Origin: Patescibacteria group bacterium
Lineage (GTDB): Bacteria; Patescibacteriota; Patescibacteriia; Veblenbacterales; UBA10138
Reading direction: 5' to 3'
NCBI GenBank assembly: GCA_003512705.1
Contig: DOPF01000061.1
Span: 1-7,179, forward strand
Length of the DNA stretch: 7,179 bases
Under the pieces are notes generated by a model. The model was not told where the DNA came from. It saw nothing but the letters and a program-made list of their open reading frames with translations, and ran no database searches. Position numbers and translations under genes: made by a program. Positions 1 through 5,263 of this stretch are shown here, piece after piece (positions within the stretch are counted from its first letter, which is position 1; each line of letters begins with the position of its first letter).

Positions 1-21
1 AATACAGTATTTTTTGAAATA

Positions 22-53
22 AACCAAAAGCCCCCGATGTACATCGGGGGCTT
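22..53 (-). terminator. Intrinsic terminator of the HtrA gene
   Basis: A perfect 13-bp inverted repeat (28-53) begins about 10 bases beyond the HtrA stop codon on the minus strand. Its core, 30-51, is a 22-base palindrome with five G/C pairs at the base. On the minus strand the stem is followed by TTTTGG and TTT, a moderate U-tract. The plus strand has no T-run on the other side, so termination should be mainly for the minus-strand operon. Confidence 0.85.
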
Positions 54-63
54 AAAAAATTCC

Positions 64-1332
64 TTACTCCTTGTACTCCTCTAACACAGCCGTCAGCTCA
101 ATATTTTTTTCGTCCCGTAAAACCTTTAACTTAACGTTGTCGCCGGGGTTAAACTGCGCCAGCAAACGCGCCAAGCTGTGCCCCGAATCTATTTTTTGGC
201 CATTAACTTCTAAAATAATATCTAATTCCTTTAGGCCAGCTTTCTCGGCCGGGCTGCCCACAAGTACCGACGGGCCGTTCGTTTGGTCGCCTTTAACTAT
301 CAAAGCGCCGTATTCAACCGATAAATTATTAGCCTTAGCGTATTCGGGGGTAATCAAGGTATAGCGCACGCCCAAAAACGGCCGTACAATTCTACCGTAC
401 TTGGCATAACTTGATATCATCCGTTTAGCTTCGTTAATCGGAATGGCAAAACCAATCAGCTGCCCCTGTTGGCTAACTGCTGTGTTCATACCAATAACTT
501 GCCCTTGTAAATTAACTAGCGGCCCGCCGGAGTTGCCCGGGTTAATGGCCGCATCAGTTTGAAACACTCCCTCTAAATTTTCGGACGATCCCCGATTATC
601 CCCCGCCACGATATTTCTGCCAATACCCGACACCACTCCTTTAGTAATGGTATTACGGTATTCCCCTAAAGCATTGCCAATGGCTATGACGGTTTGCCCT
701 AATTGCACGCCGTCAGAATCACCCAAAGTCACCTGGGGTATATTGTGATTGGTAATTTGAACTATCGCCATGTCGCCTAAAGTATCACGAGCCACCACCG
801 TCGCCTCGTAACGGTTGCCGTCATTAGTCAGCACGGTGTACTCGGCCTCGGTATCATCCACCACGTGGCGATTGGTTAAAATTAACCCCTTGGCGCTATC
901 AATAACAAAGCCTGTACCTCCACCGATTTCTTGCTTGCCTTCGGGAGTTTGGGGCTGTTGGGGTTGTACCGGTTGACCGTTAAAGAAAAAGTTAAATGGC
1001 GAGTTGGGACCAAAAAATTGATCAAACGGCGAATTACTATATAGTTTAGAAACGTCTTTAGTGATAATAATACTGACCACCGATGGTGATACATTTTTTA
1101 CCGCCGCGGTAGTTGATGATTCTTCTTGCAAAGTAACGGTTCGCCGACCGACCATTTCATTGATAGCCGGCAAAGACGCCGCTCCCCCTAAATACGTCTG
1201 CACTACTAACGCGCCGGCGGCACCAGAAATAAAGGCCAACACCGCCACCACCAACCACATAGCCCAAGCCGGGCCGGGGGTGTTAATTTTAGGAGTTTTT
1301 TTTATTGCTGATGTTGGTTCATCAAGGAACAT
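64..1332 (-). CDS. htrA: HtrA/Deg-family membrane-anchored serine protease with one PDZ domain
   Basis: A 422-residue protein of the HtrA (Deg) family, which degrades or handles misfolded proteins outside the cytoplasmic membrane. One hydrophobic segment at about residues 24-46 lies behind a short cytoplasmic tail and should anchor it, as in DegS-like members. A Q/P-rich stretch (about 119-131) precedes the protease domain. The trypsin-like triad is intact: His156 in TNRHVV, Asp187 in LGDMAIV and Ser268 in PGNSGGPL. A single PDZ domain runs from RPFLGVRY (317-324) to near the C-terminus, with the SPAEKAGLK motif at 360-368. Length is normal for one-PDZ members. The ATG start is the first in frame and puts the membrane helix correctly; I see no Shine-Dalgarno site. 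It lies 42 bases behind the 98-residue membrane protein and probably shares its promoter. Whether it acts as protease, chaperone or both cannot be read from sequence. Confidence 0.95.
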   Translation of the reverse strand: MFLDEPTSAIKKTPKINTPGPAWAMWLVVAVLAFISGAAGALVVQTYLGGAASLPAINEMVGRRTVTLQEESSTTAAVKNVSPSVVSIIITKDVSKLYSNSPFDQFFGPNSPFNFFFNGQPVQPQQPQTPEGKQEIGGGTGFVIDSAKGLILTNRHVVDDTEAEYTVLTNDGNRYEATVVARDTLGDMAIVQITNHNIPQVTLGDSDGVQLGQTVIAIGNALGEYRNTITKGVVSGIGRNIVAGDNRGSSENLEGVFQTDAAINPGNSGGPLVNLQGQVIGMNTAVSQQGQLIGFAIPINEAKRMISSYAKYGRIVRPFLGVRYTLITPEYAKANNLSVEYGALIVKGDQTNGPSVLVGSPAEKAGLKELDIILEVNGQKIDSGHSLARLLAQFNPGDNVKLKVLRDEKNIELTAVLEEYKE

Positions 1333-1374
1333 AAATAAGTCTAATTAATGATCAACTAGAAGAATATTTAAAAT

Positions 1375-1671
1375 TTACTGCTGGTACTGATTTACCAAAT
1401 CCTGCAATCCTTCACTTCCGCTTTTTAAGCTGGCGCCGGTATCTAACAACTCTTTATAAGTGGAAGCGGCTTGATTAATAAACGGTTTCACCGTAATAAA
1501 GCCAAAAACTATCAAACCGACCACGATAACAAACTTTACAAAGCCCCACACCTGGCGAACCATTAAATATTTCCGCACTTTTTCCGTGGAATTCAAAATT
1601 TCTTTGGAATATTTTAGATTTTGCTCCAACAACGATTTTATGTCAGAATTAGTGGAAAAATCCTCTGGCAT
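1375..1671 (-). CDS. Small single-pass membrane protein, unknown function
   Basis: A 98-residue protein with three parts. The N-terminal part (about 1-40) is charged and probably helical or coiled-coil (SLLEQNLKYSKEIL, 14-27). One strongly hydrophobic segment follows (about 43-61, FVKFVIVVGLIVFGFI). The tail of about 35 residues is polar and also looks helical. Short proteins of this shape, with an SLLEQNLKYSKEIL-like start, are something I associate with Parcubacteria-type genomes, but I know no function for them. The start is fixed by a promoter whose -10 box ends only 12 bases before the ATG. It is the first gene of a likely two-gene unit with the HtrA protease, so a link to envelope protein quality control is possible, but that is inferred from position only. 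Confidence 0.85.
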   Translation of the reverse strand: MPEDFSTNSDIKSLLEQNLKYSKEILNSTEKVRKYLMVRQVWGFVKFVIVVGLIVFGFITVKPFINQAASTYKELLDTGASLKSGSEGLQDLVNQYQQ

Positions 1672-1683
1672 ATTGCAAAAATT

Positions 1684-1711
1684 AGTATAGCAAATCTTAG
1701 AAAAATATCAA
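1684..1711 (-). promoter_or_regulatory. Sigma-70-type promoter for the 98-aa gene and htrA
   Basis: Read on the minus strand: -35 TTGATA (1706-1711), a 16-base spacer, and -10 TATACT (1684-1689) preceded by TGC, an extended -10. Each hexamer matches the consensus at five of six bases. The expected start of transcription is around 1675-1677, leaving an untranslated leader of only about four to six bases before the ATG at 1671. Confidence 0.75.
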
Positions 1712-1737
1712 AGTTTGGATTTAGAAAAATAAAATCG

Positions 1738-1766
1738 TTGACTAGGTTGGATTACTTTGCTAAGGT
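1738..1766 (+). promoter_or_regulatory. Candidate divergent promoter for the plus-strand unit
   Basis: TTGACT (1738-1743), a 17-base spacer, then TAAGGT (1761-1766) preceded by TGC. The -35 matches the consensus at five of six bases. The -10 hexamer is weak but is helped by the TGn extension. It faces away from the promoter at 1684-1711, with 26 bases between the two -35 boxes. Expected start of transcription is near 1773. Confidence 0.5.
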
Positions 1767-1815
1767 AATTAAAAATACCCACCCTAATAAAATAGCTCCC
1801 CACAACACATACGCT

Positions 1816-1820
1816 AAGGA
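1816..1820 (+). promoter_or_regulatory. Shine-Dalgarno site of the basic small ORF
   Basis: AAGGA lies six bases before the ATG at 1827, which is good spacing. It stands out because the larger genes in this window lack a convincing ribosome binding site. It is the main reason for considering the following short frame translated. Confidence 0.45.
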
Positions 1821-1826
1821 TGCCAC

Positions 1827-1976
1827 ATGGCCAGAAACCGAAAACGTTCTCAGGGAAAATTAAAGACTGGCGCCAAAAAAGGTCGCCGGTCCGCTAAAAG
1901 AAGTTACCCCCACTACCCTAGCGGCAGACCGCCTGGCCTCAGCGCCACATTCAGTTTATCACCAGCCAAACGCTAA
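1827..1976 (+). CDS. Candidate 49-aa very basic protein, possibly a structured RNA instead
   Basis: A short frame of 49 codons, ATG to TAA, with 15 Lys/Arg and no Asp or Glu. The first half is almost wholly basic (RNRKRSQGKLKTGAKKGRR, 3-21), and the second half is Pro/Ser-rich. It looks like a nucleic-acid-binding tail, but I recognise no family; it is not ribosomal protein bL34. In favour of a gene: an AAGGA site six bases upstream, a promoter-like pair at 1738-1766 and a clean terminator at 2006-2030, all on the same strand and in order. Against it: the frame is short, and codons 13-22 lie inside a strong hairpin (1865-1891), as expected for a non-coding RNA. G+C here is higher than in the flanks. 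Both readings stay open. Confidence 0.4.
   Translation: MARNRKRSQGKLKTGAKKGRRSAKRSYPHYPSGRPPGLSATFSLSPAKR
1865..1891 (+). other. Strong hairpin inside the plus-strand transcript
   Basis: GACTGGCGCC (1865-1874) pairs with GGTCGCCGGTC (1881-1891) across a loop of six A, leaving one unpaired T at 1883 and one G-T pair: ten base pairs in all. Immediately after it, CCGCTA (1891-1896) can pair with TAGCGG (1919-1924), and GCGG (1921-1924) can alternatively pair with CCGC (1929-1932). Such dense, partly exclusive pairing suggests an RNA with structure of its own. Confidence 0.5.
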
Positions 1977-2005
1977 AGCGCTTCGGCAAAATCTGCTTAC
2001 CCACT

Positions 2006-2030
2006 GGACGGAAACCCTCCGTCCTTTTTT
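2006..2030 (+). terminator. Intrinsic terminator of the plus-strand unit
   Basis: GGACGGA (2006-2012) and TCCGTCC (2018-2024) form a perfect 7-bp stem around the loop AACCC. It is followed directly by six T (2025-2030). This is a textbook terminator on the plus strand, 29 bases after the stop of the basic small frame. It is the firmest evidence that a real transcript ends here. Confidence 0.9.
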
Positions 2031-2051
2031 ATTCAGAATACCTAATAACCA

Positions 2052-2076
2052 CCTATTTCTAATTCGCGCGAATAGG
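2052..2076. repeat. Small palindrome in the convergent gap
   Basis: ATTCGCGCGAAT (2062-2073) is a perfect palindrome. It can extend through flanking CT and AG with one unpaired A, and the outer CCTATT (2052-2057) can alternatively pair with AATAGG (2071-2076). It lies between the plus-strand terminator and the end of the large minus-strand gene. No T-run follows on either strand. Confidence 0.4.
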
Positions 2077-2137
2077 AAAATAGTAATAAAAGAAATAAAC
2101 CTAAATTTTTAACAAACAACCACCTAATTACAAATCG

Positions 2138-2175
2138 GACAAAACTTTGATACTGGGAAGTATGGAAGTTTTGTC
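2138..2175 (-). terminator. Long hairpin behind the secreted-protein gene (terminator or 3' stabiliser)
   Basis: GACAAAACTT (2138-2147) pairs perfectly with AAGTTTTGTC (2166-2175). Inside it a further 5 bp, one G-T pair and one mismatch continue up to a GGGA loop. It begins 17 bases beyond the stop codon at 2193, the usual place for a terminator. On the minus strand the stem is followed by CGATTTG rather than a U-run, so it may protect the mRNA 3' end rather than terminate by itself. Confidence 0.55.
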
Positions 2176-2192
2176 GTAACTATATTTAGGCT

Positions 2193-3899
2193 TTATAATT
2201 CGCCTACCGGGATGGGGAAAATTTCCTTAGCCGAGGCTGAGCGGGCTAGCCAAGTTAGAATGTTCAAGGCCTCAGCGCCATTAGCCAAATAATGCCGCTG
2301 GCCCGAAAGCGGGGCGACATACCAAGCTTCGCCCACTGATTCCACTTGCAGTAAAATGCGACCGCGCAGCTTATCCACCAATTTTTCATCTGCCTCGCCG
2401 CCTCCCATACCAGCAACCGGAATTTTTTCTAGATCAGCATTTGTAATTCCCAAACCAAATTGCCCCAGCGCAATGTAGGCCATATCAGCGTCGGGCAAAC
2501 AGTAACGCTTTAAACTAACTGGATCATAATACCATAAATCACCGCCTTCGGTTGGTTTTAATATATACCCAGCCAAGGCGGGGTTAACTTCTCCAGCCGT
2601 GTCGGGTAAATCGCAGCGCGACACCGCCTTACCTAATACTTGTCCTTCCTCTTGAACCTCTACAACTTCCGGCGCGGTTACTGTTAAATCTATGGCCACG
2701 GTGTTGTTATTAGCATCAACTTCAGCTTCCGCTACGGTGGCGGTAATGTCCCAATTATAAGCTTCCGCGGCTGGCAAAACTAATTTTATGCTGGCTTGTT
2801 TAGTTTCGTTAACTGCTAAAGAACCTAGCTGCCAAACACGCGTAGTAAGATCGTAACTGCCAGCATCTACTGACACGGCTACGTCATTAAAATCTGCCAC
2901 TAAATTATTTATGACTACGTTAGTCGCGGTGTCTGGCCCCAGGTTTTGAACTGTCATGGTATATTCAAGCTCATCGCCAGCTAAGCCATCTAAACTAGCC
3001 ATGGGAGTTGATAACACCAAATCCACTTGGGGCAAGCGCGGCGCGGCCGCGGTGGGCGATGGCGCCGGCGCCACCACTTTAACTGGAAAAGTTTTATTAG
3101 CCAAAGCAATGAGCGCGAACGCTGTCATACCGGCTGAACCAGCGGCATCACTTGCCACCCATTTAAACGAACCATCATTGGTTTGCAACGACAATAAAAA
3201 TTCTTCGGGATTTGCCCAGTCCGACACATTTTGGTTTAATTTTGTTAAGGCGGTTATCACCCAAGCGGTAGAAGCGGTGTCAGCGTCCCAAATTGGTTCA
3301 TAGGCCCAGCCACCGGCGGGTTTTTGGGTAGATTCCAAATACCCTACCGCATCTTGAAGAGCTTGGTCAGAGCTGGAATAGCCAGCCTCTAACAGTGCCA
3401 TTATAACCGCGGCCGTGTCGTTGGTGTCTGATGTAAAACTGGTACTCCAACTCCAGCCGCCATCGGGCTGTTGGTGACTTAATAAATAACTAGCCGCATC
3501 GGTTATAACGCTGGCATTGGGCGGAACGCCAGCCGAGCGCAGGGCTAAAATTCCCCAAGCATCGTCGTTTAATAAATCCGGGTCGCCGATTTGCTCGGCT
3601 TGAGCCATATTTAAAAGTTCCGCCACCAAATCCACATTGGTAAATGTGCTGGGATTTTCACCCAAGGCCGCTAAGGCTAAAATTCTTTTGGCATAGTCTG
3701 TGGCGAGTGTGCCGCTAAATGATTGCAGCGGCGCACTATCGGGGTGCGCCCCGGCCGCGGCCAAAGCCATAATAACCCAATCGTCTTGGGTTTGGGTTTT
3801 GAGATAAGAAACTCCCGCGGCCACATCGGCTTTGGCTGGTAAAACAAAAGCAAGTAAGAGCAGGGGGGAGAGTAAGAGTTTGGATATATTTTTAAACAT
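2193..3899 (-). CDS. Secreted multidomain protein: squalene-cyclase-like toroid, DUF11, two C-terminal repeats
   Basis: A 568-residue exported protein. A signal peptide (1-24) ends in LPAKA before Asp25. Residues about 25-270 form alpha-alpha toroid repeats of the prenyltransferase/squalene oxidase type, with GGW or related motifs at HQQPDGGW (142-149), TQKPAGGW (191-198) and LQTNDGSF (238-245), and helices like DTAAVIMALLEAG. In true cyclases a DxDD motif is catalytic; here the nearest are DTND (158-161) and DADT (205-208), so I expect binding rather than cyclisation, as in intrinsic-factor-like relatives. A Pro/Ala linker leads to a DUF11 Ig-like domain (about 290-408). After GQVLG (419-423) come two similar units of about 54 residues (443-496 and 512-565) sharing GxIL, WYxxP and RxxL. 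There is no C-terminal membrane helix or anchor. Only two Cys (429, 467) are present, possibly a disulfide. Start: ATG with an AT-rich leader and no ribosome binding site. Ligand unknown. Confidence 0.88.
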   Translation of the reverse strand: MFKNISKLLLSPLLLLAFVLPAKADVAAGVSYLKTQTQDDWVIMALAAAGAHPDSAPLQSFSGTLATDYAKRILALAALGENPSTFTNVDLVAELLNMAQAEQIGDPDLLNDDAWGILALRSAGVPPNASVITDAASYLLSHQQPDGGWSWSTSFTSDTNDTAAVIMALLEAGYSSSDQALQDAVGYLESTQKPAGGWAYEPIWDADTASTAWVITALTKLNQNVSDWANPEEFLLSLQTNDGSFKWVASDAAGSAGMTAFALIALANKTFPVKVVAPAPSPTAAAPRLPQVDLVLSTPMASLDGLAGDELEYTMTVQNLGPDTATNVVINNLVADFNDVAVSVDAGSYDLTTRVWQLGSLAVNETKQASIKLVLPAAEAYNWDITATVAEAEVDANNNTVAIDLTVTAPEVVEVQEEGQVLGKAVSRCDLPDTAGEVNPALAGYILKPTEGGDLWYYDPVSLKRYCLPDADMAYIALGQFGLGITNADLEKIPVAGMGGGEADEKLVDKLRGRILLQVESVGEAWYVAPLSGQRHYLANGAEALNILTWLARSASAKEIFPIPVGEL

Positions 3900-3948
3900 A
3901 TATTTTTGATTAATTAATAATTATTGGTTAAATATTATTATTTTCGTC

Positions 3949-3993
3949 AGGGGTAGAGGGCTTAAGAGTTAGCGAAGCTCGCCCTCTACCCCT
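3949..3993. repeat. 13-bp perfect inverted repeat upstream of the secreted-protein gene
   Basis: AGGGGTAGAGGGC (3949-3961) and GCCCTCTACCCCT (3981-3993) are perfect inverted copies around a 19-base spacer. The spacer can add GAGTT/AAgCTC pairs with one bulge. It lies 50 bases upstream of the ATG at 3899. No U-run follows on the minus strand. It could be an operator-like site, the end of an upstream transcript or a leader element. Confidence 0.6.
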
Positions 3994-4020
3994 AACAACC
4001 CCACACCTAGCACGTCACGG

Positions 4021-4100
4021 CAAACGCCGGTTCGGCCAAACGAATTTGCTTGTCAACCCAAGGGGCCTGCACAAATTCTGTTTCCTCACTACGGCGTTTG
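4021..4100. other. Nested three-stem fold, candidate structured RNA
   Basis: Three stems nest without crossing: CAAACGCCG (4021-4029) with CGGCGTTTG (4092-4100), GAATTTG (4042-4048) with CAAATTC (4072-4078), and, stacked directly on it, CTTG (4049-4052) with CAAG (4059-4062). All listed pairs are Watson-Crick. The same bases on the minus strand also hold a 34-codon frame (ATG 4111 to TAG 4007) with mixed, protein-like composition but no ribosome binding site. I cannot decide between a small gene, an RNA and chance. Confidence 0.35.
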
Positions 4101-4114
4101 GCTATCGTCATTTT

Positions 4115-4145
4115 AAACAGAAAACCCCACTGCGAGAGCGGGGTT
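4115..4145 (-). terminator. Minus-strand intrinsic terminator inside the gene-free stretch
   Basis: AACCCC (4123-4128) pairs with GGGGTT (4140-4145); two more pairs follow beyond an A-C mismatch, closing a 5-base loop. On the minus strand the stem runs into TTTTCTGTTT, a moderate U-tract. It would end transcripts coming from the right, either the 4484-7179 operon with a 3' region of about 340 bases or a separate RNA starting within 4150-4480. Confidence 0.65.
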
Positions 4146-4159
4146 GAAAAGATAATTAC

Positions 4160-4175
4160 TTAAGTACGTACTTAA
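4160..4175. repeat. 16-base perfect palindrome
   Basis: TTAAGTACGTACTTAA is a perfect palindrome. TACTTA occurs three times around it on the plus strand (4157-4162, 4169-4174, 4177-4182). It lies 14 bases before the terminator stem at 4145, in the minus-strand direction. A symmetrical binding site for a dimeric regulator is possible; no regulator gene is visible here. Confidence 0.5.
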
Positions 4176-4256
4176 ATACTTACATTCTCATCTCCTCTCT
4201 CGCGAAGGAAGATTAAGACTATTGATCACGCCACACCAGAACATGAAATAATTGTG

Positions 4257-4280
4257 GCGCCCTGAGCTTGACGAGGGGGC
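4257..4280. repeat. CCCTGAGCTTG-type palindromic intergenic element
   Basis: GCGCCCTGAGCTTGACGAGG and the bases after it form a short C/G stem (CCCT 4260-4263 with AGGGG 4274-4278) around GAGCTTGACG. It closely resembles an intergenic element of the form CCCTGAGCTTGTCGAAGGG that I recall from many unrelated bacterial genomes. I cannot confirm this by search, and I know no function. Confidence 0.4.
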
Positions 4281-4320
4281 CATTCAGTAATCGGACTCAT
4301 CCAACGTAGAAATAAAGGAA

Positions 4321-4368
4321 TGTGTTATAGGGATTTTGTCCCACCTGGGACAAAATCCCTAACCCACA
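4321..4368. repeat. Very strong near-perfect hairpin
   Basis: TAGGGATTTTGTCCCA (4328-4343) and TGGGACAAAATCCCTA (4346-4361) are perfect 16-base inverted copies separated only by CC. Beyond a 3 x 3 internal loop, TGTG (4321-4324) pairs with CACA (4365-4368), giving 20 bp in all. No U-run follows on either strand, so it is not a standard terminator. Its arms share the TTTTGTC core with the hairpin at 2138-2175. Confidence 0.75.
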
Positions 4369-4483
4369 AAATTACCTATGTGGAATCACCGTAGCGGGAC
4401 TGTGCTGGAATTTCCGTCAAAGCGGAGCACCAGCTTCCCTGAATGGTTGGTTAATTATGTAAAAAATACTTTTATTTAAAACC

Positions 4484-5257
4484 TTACAAACCTAACTTAT
4501 TTTTATACGCCTCGCGTATTACTGGTCTTACTAGTTCTTCCACTTCAGCATCAGATATTGGCTCTACATTGCTTAACCCTTCAAGCTCTATGGTTTTCTG
4601 CCAAAAAACTTTATCACCCGTCTTCATAAAATGATCGTATTGTCTGCGTAGAACACTTTTATATGTGTCGGTTGAAAACACCCCCTGCTGTTCCAATTCC
4701 TTTTGCATTCTAAGAGAGGACGGCATATCGGGAGACCTTAAAACTTTGACTAATGGATCATCTAATAAATCAACGATAAATGCCCGGTCGGTTTTAAATG
4801 GGGTTGTTTCAATAGCCGCCAAGTCTGGACGCGGAACGCCATCACGCTGTTTGGCTTGAGGGTTTATAGAAACTCCCGAATCGGGAACTTCCACTATAAA
4901 AACTCTAAAAAATATCTCGTCTGAACTGCCTTTGTCTACGTTTGTTAAAAAGGGAGAAGTTTCGTCCGCCAACTTTTCTTGGGCCTCGGCACGCAATTTT
5001 TTTAACTCTTCTATGTCGTCTTCGTCGGTGATTAACTCAGCCAAATCATCACCGACCTCTTCCATACCCTGCTCGATAGCGATTAAATTATTATTTTCCA
5101 CACTCTCAACAGATTCCTGCGCAATTCGCCGAGCATTGTCGCCCAGATTATCCATTGCTTCTGCGTTACTCAAAATCTCCCGGGCTTTGGCTACCAAGGC
5201 ATCTATTTTGCCTATATCTTCGGGGGTTGGTTGATGCTCAAAATTCGTATTTTCCAT
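4484..5257 (-). CDS. Acidic cytosolic protein of unknown function (257 aa)
   Basis: I do not recognise this protein. The first 100 residues are strongly acidic and probably helical or coiled-coil (for example DIEELKKLRAEAQEKLADE, 81-99). A more globular part follows from about 113 (DEIFFRVFIVEVPDSG, 113-128), with DRAFIVDLLDDPLVKVL at 157-173 and a helical, charged C-terminal third. There is no signal peptide, membrane segment or Cys. A TTG two codons upstream (5263) is in frame, but I chose the ATG at 5257: a TTGACA promoter has its -10 box ending at 5264, so transcription should begin at or next to this ATG and the TTG would lie outside the message. It is the last gene of the minus-strand run, 53 bases behind the ParB-like gene, and can be read from its own promoter as well as by read-through. 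Confidence 0.8.
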   Translation of the reverse strand: MENTNFEHQPTPEDIGKIDALVAKAREILSNAEAMDNLGDNARRIAQESVESVENNNLIAIEQGMEEVGDDLAELITDEDDIEELKKLRAEAQEKLADETSPFLTNVDKGSSDEIFFRVFIVEVPDSGVSINPQAKQRDGVPRPDLAAIETTPFKTDRAFIVDLLDDPLVKVLRSPDMPSSLRMQKELEQQGVFSTDTYKSVLRRQYDHFMKTGDKVFWQKTIELEGLSNVEPISDAEVEELVRPVIREAYKNKLGL

Positions 5258-5263
5258 GGCCAA

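Larger units (their letters stand above)
3900..4483. other. 584-base gene-free stretch dense in inverted repeats
   Basis: No convincing protein gene. From right to left, in the direction of minus-strand transcription, it holds: a GCTGG/CCAGC and TCCG/CGGA fold at about 4404-4434, a very strong hairpin (4321-4368), a CCCTGAGCTTG-type element (4257-4280), a Shine-Dalgarno-like AGGAG before an ATG-TAA at 4185-4180, a 16-base palindrome (4160-4175), a minus-strand terminator (4115-4145), a nested fold (4021-4100) covering a 34-codon frame (4007-4111), and a 13-bp inverted repeat (3949-3993). The last 50 bases before the secreted-protein gene are nearly all A/T and probably contain its promoter, though no -35/-10 pair stands out. 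Confidence 0.7.

Noticed and set aside
71..364. Open plus-strand frame of 97 codons
   Set aside because: Lies wholly inside the HtrA gene on the other strand, where the triad and PDZ motifs are unmistakable. Its product is a low-complexity shadow. The same holds for frames at 882-1094 and 1061-1348.
1621..1863. Plus-strand frame of 80 codons
   Set aside because: It begins inside the 98-aa membrane protein gene, crosses both divergent promoters and has no start signal of its own. The basic frame at 1827 is in another reading frame and better supported.
1773..2030. tmRNA, RNase P RNA, SRP RNA or 6S RNA
   Set aside because: I looked for their conserved cores on both strands (tRNA-like ends, GAGGAAAGTCC, the SRP GGAAGGAAGCAGCC tip, a long single rod) and found none.
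2593..2607. LPDTA as a sortase signal in the secreted protein
   Set aside because: It is internal (residues 431-435) and not followed by a hydrophobic helix and basic tail, so it cannot act as a standard sorting signal. It may be only a relict or chance.
2956..3303. Plus-strand frame of 115 codons, and similar ones at 4665-4859 and 4932-5234
   Set aside because: Each is antisense to a gene with convincing protein features and gives Ser-rich products typical of antisense shadows.
4018..4045. GGTTCGG resembling a tRNA T-loop
   Set aside because: No acceptor stem, anticodon arm or properly spaced D arm can be built around it on either strand.
4157..4182. Three TACTTA copies as a CRISPR or iteron array
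   Set aside because: Units are six bases with uneven spacing (12 and 8), and two of them overlap the palindrome's arms. No cas or replication gene is nearby.
4280..4304. GGATGAGTCCG...TGAA on the minus strand, reminiscent of a hammerhead ribozyme core
   Set aside because: The invariant CTGATGA and GAAA boxes are absent and the flanking stems do not form.
5258..5263. TTG start for the acidic protein
   Set aside because: It would lie upstream of the expected transcription start of the promoter at 5264-5292, and the ATG two codons later is normal.
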